From Rhizobium sp. CCGE 510 (GTDB lineage: Bacteria; Pseudomonadota; Alphaproteobacteria; Rhizobiales; Rhizobiaceae), in contig NZ_AEYF01000045.1 in assembly GCF_000292525.1 (NCBI RefSeq), positions 496,001 to 560,000 of the forward strand: a stretch of DNA of 64,000 nucleotides, in the 5' to 3' direction. The translations under genes and the position numbers were made by a program. How positions within the stretch are numbered: the first letter of the stretch is position 1; each line of letters begins with the position of its first letter. The notes under the pieces were generated by a model that did no database searches, was not told where the DNA came from, and saw only the letters and a list, made by a program, of their open reading frames with translations. Below are positions 44,436 to 53,594 of the stretch, in pieces.

Positions 44436-45497
44436 TCAGGCGGCGACGTTAGGAATAGGCAGGCCAAGGAGCTCGGCATATTTACAGAGCTTCTCCCAAG
44501 GAACATCGCCGACCGGCACGCCCTCTTCCAACGCCGCTCGGCGCCTTCTTGCTGCGCTGTCACCCGGCATGCGGACCGGGCCATTGTTCCAAGGCGCGGA
44601 TGGGTTGCTGCGGCATGCAGCGGCGAGAAAATCGGATTGCAACGTGAAGGCATCCAGCCCGGCGAAAAAGGCAGGGTCGATGATCTGAATAAATGCGCTT
44701 TGCGAAAACACACCAGGCGGCGCGTTGGCCCGTCCCTTGCCGGAAAGCCCCTGCCCCAGCAATTCGACGATCAGTCCGAGCCCAAAGCCCTTATGCCCTT
44801 TCCGCTGGCCGCCCAGCGGCATCATCGTGCCGCCGCGTTCGGTTACCTCGCGCGGATCGTCGGTCGGCTCGCCTGCGGCGGTGAAAGCCCAGGCCTCGGG
44901 GAATTTCTTGCCGGCCTTCGCCAGGTTTTGCGTCATGGTCGTGGTGGTGATCGAGGCGGAGACGTCGATGAGAATCGGATCCTCGGATGTCGGAAAACCG
45001 GCCGCCATCGGGTTGGGGGTCAGGAGCGGCTTTGTGCCGCCATAGGGCGCGACCCGGCTTGCCGCGGGATGCGATACCGACAGCTGAACGATGAGGCCCC
45101 GTTCGGTAACCTGCCGCATGAAGGCTGAAAGAGCGCAGGTATGATGGCAGTTGCGGATTGCCGCGGTGACGACGCCATGATCGCGTACGCGTTCGCAGGC
45201 CTGGTCGAGCGCCTTGGTCAGCAGCCATGCCCCGGGGAGAGATTTGCCGTCCCACACAAAGGCTGCGCCGCGGTCATTGACCACCTCATAGCTACCCGAC
45301 TTCGCCAGCGAACCGTCTTCCAACGCTTCGACATACCAGTTCAGGAGGCTGACGCCATGCGTTTCGTGGCCGATCATGTCGCCTTCCACCAGCACGGCGG
45401 CTGTCGTTTCAGCCTTGTCCGGCTCCATCCCGGCACGGGTCAATATCTGTTCGGCGAATTGGGTGAGGGCAATGCGGTCAATCAGAGGCATAGGCAT
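44436..45497 (-). CDS. Ldh-family (malate/L-lactate-type) dehydrogenase
   Basis: A 353-residue NAD(P)-dependent 2-hydroxyacid oxidoreductase of the MDH2/YlbC/DlgD type. GDMIGHETHGVSLLNWYV holds the substrate His, RNCHHTCALSAFM and APYGGTKPLLTPNPMAAGFPT are nucleotide-binding parts, and GHKGFGLGLIVELLGQGLSG is the conserved C-terminal block. ATG 45497 is preferred over the longer frame; ATG 45491 is close by. It is second after the lone binding protein, so it likely oxidises or reduces the imported hydroxyacid or a keto intermediate. Confidence 0.85.
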   Translation of the reverse strand: MPMPLIDRIALTQFAEQILTRAGMEPDKAETTAAVLVEGDMIGHETHGVSLLNWYVEALEDGSLAKSGSYEVVNDRGAAFVWDGKSLPGAWLLTKALDQACERVRDHGVVTAAIRNCHHTCALSAFMRQVTERGLIVQLSVSHPAASRVAPYGGTKPLLTPNPMAAGFPTSEDPILIDVSASITTTTMTQNLAKAGKKFPEAWAFTAAGEPTDDPREVTERGGTMMPLGGQRKGHKGFGLGLIVELLGQGLSGKGRANAPPGVFSQSAFIQIIDPAFFAGLDAFTLQSDFLAAACRSNPSAPWNNGPVRMPGDSAARRRRAALEEGVPVGDVPWEKLCKYAELLGLPIPNVAA

Positions 45498-45566
45498 CCA
45501 TCCGTCATGTTCGGAAGCGCGGGCCATCTCCAAAAAGGCGGCCCGCGCTTCAGTCCGCACACCAGC

Positions 45567-47087
45567 TTACTTGAAGCGGATCTGCGACAGCTGCAGTTCG
45601 GAATTCGTCGCGATCGTCGGCTTGAAGTCGAGACGCGGCGAAACGCGGGTGAACCCGACCATGTGGAACATCGGGATATCAGCGATGATCTCGGTGTTTA
45701 CCTTGGCGAAAAGCTCCTTCCAGAGTTTCGTGCGCTCGTCGCCGGTGGCTGAGGTTGCCTTAGCGATGAGGGCGTCGACCGCGGGATCCCGAACCATAGA
45801 GTGGGAGCCGTCGGTCGCGTATTTCACGAAAGCGGTGAAGACGGGATCGCCGGTCGCATTATCGTGCTGCGACTGCGTCAGCGTCGGACCGGAATCGGCG
45901 ACGAAAGGTGCAACGAAGTAGCCGTTCCACACGGAAACGTCATACATGTCGAGCTTTACGTTCAAGCCGACCTCCTGAAGCATGGCCATCATCGCTTCCA
46001 TCGCCTCCGTGGCGTTGGGGTATTGCCCATTGCGACCGATGATGCGGATCTGCTGATCGACCGGCACGCCATCAGCTTTCGCCGCCTTGACAAGCTCTTT
46101 GGCTTTTTCCGGATCATAAGGCCAGGCGGGAATATCGGCATTGTAGCCGATCGTCGTCGGCACCACGAGCTGTGTGGCGATCTTTGCCTGTTCGGGGAAC
46201 AGCGTTCCGAGCATTGCCTGCCGATCGATGGCGAGGTTCATGGCTTCGCGTATGCGCCGGTCGTTGAGCGGCGCTGCACGCGTATCGATGCGCAGCGATG
46301 TCGTCTCCGAATTCGGATAGGCGAAATCGGTTTCCTTGTTGGTGGCATCCTGCACCGACACGGCCGGAACGATATCGGCTTCGCCGGCATCGACCATGGC
46401 GGCTGCCACCGCGCTGTCGGAACGGAACAGATAGGTCGCCTGTTCCACGTGCGGTTTCTCCCCCCAATAGTCCGGATTGCGCTTCAGCACGATCGACTGG
46501 CCGACCTCCCACTTGTCGAACGTATAGGGGCCGGTGCCAATCGGCTTGCGGGTGAATTCATCGGCGGGTGTCGCTTCGGCGGGTTCCACGGCCATCACCG
46601 TCATCAGCAGCGGAAGAATCGGCTGCGCCGGTTCTGTCGTAATGCGGATCGTGTTGGCATCTGGCGTCTCGAAGCTGAACTCAGTGCCGCCGAAATATTT
46701 GCCGCCGGTTTCACAGCTGAGTTTCTTATTCTTGTTGCGCTCGATCGTGAACTGGACGTCCTTGGCGGTAAACGGCTTGCCGTCGTGCCATTTGACATTC
46801 GGGCGCAGCTTGAACTCCCAGGTGTCGTCATCGATCTTCGACCATTCCGTCGCCAGGCGCGGTTTCAGGCCGCCATTGACGTAGTCGAATTCGACCAGCA
46901 TTTCGTTGACGTTTTCAGAAATGACCCGGCCGACGTCCTGGCGCGCGGCCATGCAGGGTTCGACGACATCGACGGTTTCGGCAAGCACGACGGTTACGTT
47001 GCTCTTGGCGTCCTCAGCGTGAGCCGAGGCAGCACTCAGCGCCATCATCGTGGTTGAAAAGCAGGCTGCTACCAGGTGCAGTTTCAT
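45567..47087 (-). CDS. Periplasmic substrate-binding protein, family 5, without adjacent permease
   Basis: A 506-residue solute-binding protein with a Sec signal (MKLHLVAACFSTTMMALSAASAHA). RPNVKWHDGKPFTAKDVQFTIERN and GTGPYTFDKWEVGQSIVLKRNPDYWG are typical family-5 stretches. GAGGAGAACG precedes ATG 47087. No permease or ATPase is next to it; the matching importer (55288-58759) lacks its own binding protein and shares the same operator sequence, so the two probably form one transporter. Confidence 0.92.
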   Translation of the reverse strand: MKLHLVAACFSTTMMALSAASAHAEDAKSNVTVVLAETVDVVEPCMAARQDVGRVISENVNEMLVEFDYVNGGLKPRLATEWSKIDDDTWEFKLRPNVKWHDGKPFTAKDVQFTIERNKNKKLSCETGGKYFGGTEFSFETPDANTIRITTEPAQPILPLLMTVMAVEPAEATPADEFTRKPIGTGPYTFDKWEVGQSIVLKRNPDYWGEKPHVEQATYLFRSDSAVAAAMVDAGEADIVPAVSVQDATNKETDFAYPNSETTSLRIDTRAAPLNDRRIREAMNLAIDRQAMLGTLFPEQAKIATQLVVPTTIGYNADIPAWPYDPEKAKELVKAAKADGVPVDQQIRIIGRNGQYPNATEAMEAMMAMLQEVGLNVKLDMYDVSVWNGYFVAPFVADSGPTLTQSQHDNATGDPVFTAFVKYATDGSHSMVRDPAVDALIAKATSATGDERTKLWKELFAKVNTEIIADIPMFHMVGFTRVSPRLDFKPTIATNSELQLSQIRFK

Positions 47088-47198
47088 TTCGTTCTCCTCC
47101 CATGCGCCGTTGGCGCTCCTTGCAGCGAATTTTCGTCTTATTTCCGACGATCCCGGCCCTCGCCTCCTCTTGCGAGCGCGACTCTAATACACAAACGC

Positions 47199-47212
47199 AC
47201 TAATATACCAGT
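47199..47212. promoter_or_regulatory. Regulon operator 1 (binding-protein operon)
   Basis: ACTAATATACCAGT fits ACTRRTATAYYAGT on both strands. On the minus strand it contains TATATT, a fair -10, 115 bp upstream of the binding-protein start. Confidence 0.65.
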
Positions 47213-47227
47213 TGAGATCGGCGATCA

Positions 47228-47258
47228 AGCGCGGGCTCGCCGCTCGAGCCTTCGCGCT
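47228..47258 (-). terminator. Hairpin after kdgD
   Basis: A 12-bp GC-rich stem (47228-47239 with 47245-47250 and 47253-47258, two-base bulge) and a 5-base loop lie 19 bp after the kdgD stop. There is no T-run, so it may only weaken read-through into the next unit. Confidence 0.55.
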
Positions 47259-47276
47259 ATCCACGATGCTCGGATC

Positions 47277-48182
47277 TTACCCGGCCGAAGCCATCAGCTC
47301 GCGCATCATCTCGACTTCCTCCTCGGTGAGATCGGTCAGCGGCGCACGCACTGGCCCCGCCTCGAAACCGCGCAACCGCACGCCTGCCTTGACGGCGGAT
47401 ACCGCATAACCGGCTTTGCGATCGCGAATGCGGGCAAAGGGATAGTAGAAATCGCGCAGCATCTGTTCACAGGCTGCGTCGTCGCCGGCCAGAAATGCCT
47501 TGTGAAATTTCAGTGCCGTTTCGGGGACGAAGTTGAAGACGGCCGAGGAGTATGTCGGCATGCCGGCGCCGCGATAGGCCTGGGCAAACAATTCATGCGT
47601 CGGCATCCCGCCGATATAGGAAAGGCGGTCACCGAGCGCGATGGTGACACGGCGCACCGTATCGATATCGCCGGTCCCATCCTTGAAACCGATCAGATTC
47701 GGGCATTCGTCGGCAAGCTGGGCCAACTGCTCGGCCGAAACCCGCGCCTGGCCGCGATTATAAACGATGACGCCCATATTGGTCGCCTTGCACACGGCCC
47801 GTACCCGCGCAGCGATCCCATCCGCCGGCGCCTCGGTCAGGTAATGCGGCAGCAGAAGAATGCCGTCGCCCCCTGCCGCTTCGATCTCGCGGGCCATGTC
47901 GCAGGCAATGCGCGTGCCGTAGCCGCATCCGGCAATGACCGGCGCGTCACCGGACACGGCGCGGGCGGCCTTCACCACCTCGACCACCTCGCCCGGCGTT
48001 AGCGAGAACAGTTCACCAGTGCCGCCGGCAACGATCAGGCCGGCAACCGGGTAGGATGACAGCCATTCCAGATGGGCTGAAAACGGCCCGGCGGCAAAGC
48101 GGTCATCGGCATCGAACGGGGTGACGGGAAAGGACAGCAGGCCGTTGCGAATGATCTCGCGAAGTTCCGTCGGGGCGATCAA
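47277..48182 (-). CDS. kdgD: 5-dehydro-4-deoxyglucarate dehydratase
   Basis: A 301-residue DapA-fold enzyme close to KdgD. Characteristic stretches are GLLSFPVTPFDADDRF, GGTGELFSLTPGE, DGILLLPHYL, IVYNRGQ (Tyr), NLIGFKDGTGDID (Schiff-base Lys) and the KdgD-specific TYSSAVFNFVP. It removes water and CO2 from 5-dehydro-4-deoxy-D-glucarate to give 2-oxoglutarate semialdehyde. ATG 48182 follows GAGGAG. The gene just upstream encodes the dehydrogenase for that semialdehyde, which strongly supports the call. Confidence 0.9.
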   Translation of the reverse strand: MIAPTELREIIRNGLLSFPVTPFDADDRFAAGPFSAHLEWLSSYPVAGLIVAGGTGELFSLTPGEVVEVVKAARAVSGDAPVIAGCGYGTRIACDMAREIEAAGGDGILLLPHYLTEAPADGIAARVRAVCKATNMGVIVYNRGQARVSAEQLAQLADECPNLIGFKDGTGDIDTVRRVTIALGDRLSYIGGMPTHELFAQAYRGAGMPTYSSAVFNFVPETALKFHKAFLAGDDAACEQMLRDFYYPFARIRDRKAGYAVSAVKAGVRLRGFEAGPVRAPLTDLTEEEVEMMRELMASAG

Positions 48183-48199
48183 TTTACTGCTCCTCGATT

Positions 48200-49717
48200 T
48201 CAGTTGCGCAGGTCTTCGGGCAACAGGCCGGCGGGAAAATTCTGGTAGGCGACAGGACGCAGAAACCTGCGGATCGACATGGTCCCGACGCTGGTCGCGC
48301 CGAAATTGGTCGAGGCCGGATAGGGTCCGCCATGCACCATGGAATCGACAACCTCGACGCCGGTTGGGAAGCCATTGACCAGCAATCTGCCCGCTTTCCT
48401 TTCGAGGATCGGCAGCAGGTCGCGAGCCAAGCCAAGATCGGCGTCGTCCATATGGATCGTCGCGGTCAGCTGTCCCTGGAAGCTTTCGGCAAGGCTGGGC
48501 ATCTCTTCCGGCGAGCCGACGCGCACCACGAGGCCGAGAGAACCGAACACCTCTTCGCTGAGCGAATGATCGGCAAGCCAGGCCGAGCCATTGGTTTCGA
48601 ACAGGTTCGGGGCAGCGTCCCGGCCATCGCTTTTTACAGAAAGAACCGGTGCGACTGCATTGCTTGCCCGCATGCGGTCGACACCATCGTGATAGGCAGT
48701 GGCGATGCCGTTGGTCAGCATCGTCTGCGCCGCCACCTTTTCGAGAGCCGATTTCGCAGCACCGGTGAACCTGTCGGCCTCCGGCCCGTCGACGACGACG
48801 GCAATACCGGGTTTGGTGCAGAACTGGCCGGCGCCAAGCGTCAATGAGCCGGCCCAGCCGGAACCGATCGCCTCCGCCCGGGCAGCGGTCGCGGCCGGCA
48901 GCAGGAACATCGGATTGACGCTGCCGAGTTCCCCGAAAAACGGGATCGGTTCAGGACGCTGGGCACAAAGGTCGAAGAGTGCACGACCGCCGACGAGCGA
49001 TCCGGTAAAGCCGACAGCCTTGATAGCCGGATGCGTCACCAGAGCTGTTCCGACATCACGGCGCCCGCCCTGGATCAGGCTGAAGACGCCGGCCGGCATT
49101 CCTGTGCGTTCGATAGCCGCTGCGATGGCCTCGGCAATGATCTCACCTGTGCCGGGATGGGCTGAATGTCCCTTCACCACGACCGGGCAGCCGGCAGCAA
49201 GCGCGGCAGCCGTATCGCCGCCGGCCGTCGAGAATGCCAATGGAAAATTCGAGGCGCCGAAGACGGCGACCGGGCCGATCGGCCGCTGCACCAGACGGAT
49301 CTCCGGCCGCGGCGCCGGCTGCCGATCGGGCTGCGCCGCATCGATACGGGCATCAAGATGCGCGCCCTTGCGGATATGCTCGGCAAACAGCTTGAGCTGG
49401 CCGGTGGTGCGGGCGCGCTCGCCATTGAGCCTGCCCTCGGGGAGCCCGGTTTCCTCAGTTCCGATGAGGGTGACGGCCTCGCCGCGCCTATCGATCTCCT
49501 CGGCGAGCGTCTCGAGGAAAATCGCGCGCTCCTCACGCGTCTTTGCTGAAAACGCGGCAAAAGCAGCTTCGGCAGCCCGGCAGGCACGGTCGACCAGTTC
49601 CGTCGTGCCGACGGCGAAGTCATGTGCCGGCCCGTGCGCCGGTTCGGAGCGAAATGTCGTCTCTCCTACGGTCCATTCGCCGGCGATGAAATGCCTGCCT
49701 GAAGGGGTCCAGCTCAT
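48200..49717 (-). CDS. 2-oxoglutarate-semialdehyde dehydrogenase (NADP-type aldehyde dehydrogenase)
   Basis: A 505-residue aldehyde dehydrogenase of the group that oxidises 2,5-dioxopentanoate to 2-oxoglutarate. VFGASNFPLAFSTAGGDTAAAL and CPVVVKGHSAHPGTGE form the cofactor site. The catalytic Glu is in FFGELGSVNPMF, the Cys in LGAGQFCTKPG. GAGGAGG precedes ATG 49717. Together with kdgD it completes conversion of an aldarate to a TCA-cycle intermediate. Confidence 0.9.
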   Translation of the reverse strand: MSWTPSGRHFIAGEWTVGETTFRSEPAHGPAHDFAVGTTELVDRACRAAEAAFAAFSAKTREERAIFLETLAEEIDRRGEAVTLIGTEETGLPEGRLNGERARTTGQLKLFAEHIRKGAHLDARIDAAQPDRQPAPRPEIRLVQRPIGPVAVFGASNFPLAFSTAGGDTAAALAAGCPVVVKGHSAHPGTGEIIAEAIAAAIERTGMPAGVFSLIQGGRRDVGTALVTHPAIKAVGFTGSLVGGRALFDLCAQRPEPIPFFGELGSVNPMFLLPAATAARAEAIGSGWAGSLTLGAGQFCTKPGIAVVVDGPEADRFTGAAKSALEKVAAQTMLTNGIATAYHDGVDRMRASNAVAPVLSVKSDGRDAAPNLFETNGSAWLADHSLSEEVFGSLGLVVRVGSPEEMPSLAESFQGQLTATIHMDDADLGLARDLLPILERKAGRLLVNGFPTGVEVVDSMVHGGPYPASTNFGATSVGTMSIRRFLRPVAYQNFPAGLLPEDLRN

Positions 49718-49782
49718 TGTTATCCTCCTCGGCGGAGCCTCGCTCCGTCCTGATGCGGTGATCCGTTATTCAGTACACCGCC

Positions 49783-50493
49783 TTAGCGGCCATTCACCTT
49801 CCGCCATTCGGCAAAGAGCGTTAGATTGCTTTCGTCGGTGGCCGGATAAAGGCCAATGATCGTATGTCCTTGCTTGACGCGCTCGGTGACGAAATCCTCG
49901 TAAGCCGTCATCTCCACAGCTTCGTCGGCGATCTCGTCGGCGATCTCTGCCGGGATGACGATTACGCTGTCGTCGTCGCCAACCATGATGTCGCCCGGGA
50001 ACACCGCCACATCGCCACAGCCGATCGGCACGTTGATGTCGATCGCCTCGTGGAGCGTGAGGTTGGTCGGGCTGGAGGGACGATGATGATAGGCGGGAAT
50101 ATCAAGGCCGCCGATGGTCACGGCGTCGCGGAAGCCACCGTCGGTGACGACGCCGGCGCCGCCGCGCATCATCAGACGGGTAATCAGAATGTCGCCGGCG
50201 GAGGCTGCGCGCGCATCCTTGCGGCTGTCCATCACCAGAACATGGCCGTCGGGACACGTCTCGATGGCAAGCCGCTGGGGATGTTTCGGGTTGCGAAAAA
50301 CATTCATCGCGTTGCGGTCCTCGCGCGCCGGCATATAACGCAGCGTGAAGGCCGGCCCCACCATATTGCGGCCCTTGGGCTGCACGGGCCGGACATCCTG
50401 GACTGTCTGATTCCTCAGGCCACGCTTGAACAGCGCCGAGCAGAGCGTCGCGACGGAGACACCCATCAGCTTTTCACGGGTTGCGGGGTTCAT
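49783..50493 (-). CDS. RraA-like family protein (possible keto-acid aldolase/decarboxylase)
   Basis: A 236-residue RraA-fold protein. GPAFTLRYMPA, GDILITRLMMRGGAGVVTDGGFRDA and IPIGCGDVAVFPGDIMVGDDDSVIVIP-type residues are seen; the Gly-Asp and Arg-Asp pairs match the metal/pyruvate site of HMG/CHA aldolases as well as RraA. In sugar-acid operons such proteins are usually thought to act on keto acids, not on RNase E. ATG 50493 follows GGAGAAGG. It lies between the dehydratase and the aldehyde dehydrogenase in the operon. Confidence 0.78.
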   Translation of the reverse strand: MNPATREKLMGVSVATLCSALFKRGLRNQTVQDVRPVQPKGRNMVGPAFTLRYMPAREDRNAMNVFRNPKHPQRLAIETCPDGHVLVMDSRKDARAASAGDILITRLMMRGGAGVVTDGGFRDAVTIGGLDIPAYHHRPSSPTNLTLHEAIDINVPIGCGDVAVFPGDIMVGDDDSVIVIPAEIADEIADEAVEMTAYEDFVTERVKQGHTIIGLYPATDESNLTLFAEWRKVNGR

Positions 50494-50515
50494 ATTTCCT
50501 TCTCCTCGTTCTAAA

Positions 50516-51706
50516 TCAGCCGCCGAAACTGCGCGTTTCCACGGTCCAGTCACGGGCTTTGCCCGTCAGGCTGCAACCAAGCCCCGGACGTGCGGGCACG
50601 ATCATCCGGCCGTCCTTGATGTCGAGCTGCTCGTTAAACAGCGGCGCCAGCCAATCGAAATGTTCTACCCACGGCTCGTGCGCATAGGCAGCCGCCAGGT
50701 GCAGATGGATTTCCATGGCGAAATGCGGCGCCAGGCGCATGCGTTTCGCCTCTGCCTGCGTGCAGATGCGCAGAAAGGGCGTGATGCCGCCGACACGCGG
50801 CGCATCCGGCTGAATGAAATCGACCGCATCGGCACGGATCAAAGCCATGTGCTCCTCAGCGCTTGCCAGCATCTCGCCGGTGGCGATCGGCGTGGCGAGT
50901 TCGCGCGCCAGTGCCGCATGGCCCTCGGCGTCATAGGCATCGAGCGGCTCTTCGATCCATTCGAGATTGAGTGGCTCGACCAGTCGGCCGAAGCGCAACG
51001 CCGTCGTGCGGTCCCATTGCTGGTTCGCATCGACCATCAGCGGCACGCGGCCATCGATATGGCTGGTCACGGCATCGAGCCGGCGCAGGTCGACCATCGG
51101 GTCCGGCTGCCCAACCTTGATCTTGATGCCGCCGATACCGGCGGCGATCGAGTGATCGATGGCATCGCGGATTTCTTCGACGCTCGACGACAGGAAGCCG
51201 CCGGAGGTGTTGTAGCAGGCGACACTGTCACGATGGGCACCCAGCAGTTTCGCAAGCGGCAGGCCGGCGCGTTTCGCCTTCATATCCCAAAGGCAGATGT
51301 CGATCGCGGCAATCGCCTGCGTTGCGATGCCGGAGCGGCCGACCGAGGCTCCGGCCCAGCAGAGCTTGTCCCAGATCCGCGCGGTATCGTTCGGATCTTC
51401 GCCTATCAGGTTGTCGGCAATCTCGCAGGCATGGGCATAGAGAGCGGGGCCGCCTGCCCGCTTCGAATAACTGAAGCCAAGTCCGCGATGGCCCGCCTCG
51501 GAGACGATCTCGCAAAACAGAAACGCCACTTCCGTCAGCGGCTTCTGCCGGCCCGTCAACACCTTGGCATCGCTGATCGGCCGCGCCAACGGCAGATAGG
51601 CGAGCGACAGGGTGACTGATCGGATGGCGTCCAGCTTGGACGGGCCGGCGGCGAAGCCAGCCTTGGGCGGTTGAGCGGGGATCGAGCGTCGATTGGGATC
51701 AAACAT
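50516..51706 (-). CDS. L-talarate/galactarate dehydratase-like enolase-superfamily enzyme
   Basis: A 396-residue enzyme that closely resembles the Salmonella L-talarate/galactarate dehydratase. CYNTSGGFLS, GIGGIKIKVGQPDPM (KxK catalytic lysine pair), MVDANQQWD (Asp), WIEEPLDAYD (Glu), ATGEMLAS (Glu) and LAPHFAMEIHLHLAAAY (His) are in the same order, nearly word for word as recalled. It would turn galactarate or talarate into 5-dehydro-4-deoxy sugar diacid, the KdgD substrate. A GAGG site precedes ATG 51706, and the upstream dehydratase stop is 10 bp away. Confidence 0.85.
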   Translation of the reverse strand: MFDPNRRSIPAQPPKAGFAAGPSKLDAIRSVTLSLAYLPLARPISDAKVLTGRQKPLTEVAFLFCEIVSEAGHRGLGFSYSKRAGGPALYAHACEIADNLIGEDPNDTARIWDKLCWAGASVGRSGIATQAIAAIDICLWDMKAKRAGLPLAKLLGAHRDSVACYNTSGGFLSSSVEEIRDAIDHSIAAGIGGIKIKVGQPDPMVDLRRLDAVTSHIDGRVPLMVDANQQWDRTTALRFGRLVEPLNLEWIEEPLDAYDAEGHAALARELATPIATGEMLASAEEHMALIRADAVDFIQPDAPRVGGITPFLRICTQAEAKRMRLAPHFAMEIHLHLAAAYAHEPWVEHFDWLAPLFNEQLDIKDGRMIVPARPGLGCSLTGKARDWTVETRSFGG

Positions 51707-51715
51707 CGTGGCGCC

Positions 51716-53452
51716 TCAGTTGATAGCCGGTTCCGGAGTCTTGCCACCGAATTCCGTCGTCAGGAAGTCGAAATCGCAGCCTTTGTCGGCCTGCTCGATA
51801 TGCTTGGAGAACATAAATCCATAACCGCGCTCGTAGTGCCTTGTCGGCGCCACCCAGGCGGCACGCCGCGCTGCGATCTCCTCTTCGGAAACCAGCATGT
51901 TGAGGCTGCGTGCCGGAATGTCGAGCTCGACCATGTCTCCGGTACTCAGGAATGCAAGAGGCCCGCCGACATAAGATTCCGGCGCGGCGTGCAGCACGCA
52001 GGCGCCGAAACTGGTTCCGGACATGCGCGCGTCCGAGATGCGCACCATGTCGCGCAGGCCGAGCTTCAACAGCGCCTTCGGCATCGGGATCATGCCCCAT
52101 TCCGGCATGCCAGGCCCACCCTGCGGGCCGGCATTGCGCAGCACGAGCACAGTGTCCGGGGTCAGTGGATAATCGGGATCGTCGATGATCTTCTTCATTT
52201 CCGCATAACTGTCGGCGACCAGCGCCGGGCCGCGATGACGGTGAAATTTCGGGTCGCAAGCGGCTGGTTTTATGACCGCGCCGTCGGGACACAGGTTCCC
52301 CTTGAGCACTGCCAGCGAACCTTCGTGATAGACCGGGTTCGACAATGGCCGGATAACGTCGTCATTGTAGATCTTTACCTGGTCGAGGCCGTCCACCAAG
52401 GGTTTTCCCGTGACGGTGATCGCAGCCGGATCCAGCTTGTCGCCGAGCTGCTTCATCAGTGCCCGCAGGCCGCCCGCATAGAAGAAATCCTCCATCAGGT
52501 AGGTCGAGCCGGAAGGCCGGATGTTGGCAAGAACCGGCGTCGTGCGACCGATACGATCGAGGTCATCGAGTTCTAGCGGCACGCCGGCGCGTCGCGCCAT
52601 GGCAATCAGGTGAATGATCGCATTGGTGGAGCAGCCGGTCGCCATGGCGACCGTCACGGCATTGTCGACGGCTGCCGGCGTGATGATCTGGTCCGGTGTC
52701 AGATCCTCCCACACCATCTCGACGATGCGGCGGCCACAGGCTGCCGACATGCGCTGGTGGTTGGCGTCGGCTGCCGGGATCGAGGAAGCGCCCGGCAGCG
52801 TCAATCCCATAGCCTCGGCGATCGCCGTCATCGTCGACGCCGTGCCCATGGTCATGCAATGGCCGTAGCTGCGGGCAATTCCGCCTTCGATGCCCTGCCA
52901 CTCCTCCTGGGTGATCGTGCCGGCCCGCCGTTCGTCCCAGTATTTGAAACCGTCGGTACCGGAGCCGAGCGTCTTGCCGGCATAATTGCCGCGAAGCATC
53001 GGGCCGGCAGGGAGATAAACGAAGGGAATGCCCATGCTGACGGCGCCCATCACAAGGCCCGGTGTGGTCTTGTCGCAGCCGCCCATCAGAACGGCGCCGT
53101 CGACAGGATGGCTGCGCAGCAGCTCCTCGGTCTCCATCGCCAGCATATTACGATAGAGCATCGTGGTCGGCTTGACGAAGTTCTCGGAAAGGGAAAGCGC
53201 AGGCAGTTCCATGGGAAACCCGCCCGCCTGAAGGATGCCCCGCTTCACCCATTCGGCGCGCTCACGGAAATGCATGTGGCACGGCTGGGCATCGGACCAG
53301 GTGTTGATGATGGCGATGATCGGCTTTCCCTGCCAGTCCTCCGGCGCATATCCCATCTGCATGGTCCGCGACCGGTGACCGAACGAGCGCTGATCATCCG
53401 GCAGCATCCATCGGGTCGACCGCAATTGCTCGTAAGTTTTCCTCGCGGTCAC
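51716..53452 (-). CDS. IlvD/Edd-family sugar-acid dehydratase
   Basis: A 578-residue Fe-S dehydratase of the arabonate/xylonate branch. Cys residues for the cluster are in SDAQPC, GGCDKTTPG and YGHCMTMGTASTM. DARMSGTSFGACVLHAAPES with PLAFLSTGD is the conserved C-terminal site. Length and motifs fit L-arabinonate/D-xylonate dehydratases better than valine-pathway IlvD. It dehydrates an aldonate or aldarate to a 2-keto-3-deoxy acid. GTG 53452 follows GGGAGAAAG. It is first in the five-gene operon and is controlled by operator 2. Confidence 0.88.
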   Translation of the reverse strand: MTARKTYEQLRSTRWMLPDDQRSFGHRSRTMQMGYAPEDWQGKPIIAIINTWSDAQPCHMHFRERAEWVKRGILQAGGFPMELPALSLSENFVKPTTMLYRNMLAMETEELLRSHPVDGAVLMGGCDKTTPGLVMGAVSMGIPFVYLPAGPMLRGNYAGKTLGSGTDGFKYWDERRAGTITQEEWQGIEGGIARSYGHCMTMGTASTMTAIAEAMGLTLPGASSIPAADANHQRMSAACGRRIVEMVWEDLTPDQIITPAAVDNAVTVAMATGCSTNAIIHLIAMARRAGVPLELDDLDRIGRTTPVLANIRPSGSTYLMEDFFYAGGLRALMKQLGDKLDPAAITVTGKPLVDGLDQVKIYNDDVIRPLSNPVYHEGSLAVLKGNLCPDGAVIKPAACDPKFHRHRGPALVADSYAEMKKIIDDPDYPLTPDTVLVLRNAGPQGGPGMPEWGMIPMPKALLKLGLRDMVRISDARMSGTSFGACVLHAAPESYVGGPLAFLSTGDMVELDIPARSLNMLVSEEEIAARRAAWVAPTRHYERGYGFMFSKHIEQADKGCDFDFLTTEFGGKTPEPAIN

Positions 53453-53496
53453 GGCTTTCTCCCACCATTTTGCTTGCTGATCTGCGAATTCCTCGA

Positions 53497-53510
53497 ACTG
53501 ATATTTTAGT
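53497..53510. promoter_or_regulatory. Regulon operator 2 on the ilvD-type promoter
   Basis: ACTGATATTTTAGT, within one base of ACTRRTATAYYAGT. On the minus strand it contains the -10 TAAAAT (53508-53503), 18 bp from the -35 TTGCGG (53532-53527), so binding would hide the promoter of the dehydratase operon. Confidence 0.7.
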
Positions 53511-53594
53511 TTGCCATATATATCAACCGCAACTTTGCTTTCTTGTGCATTAGGTCACGCAAAGCTATGAATGGTGTAAAAGGATTTGCCGCAC

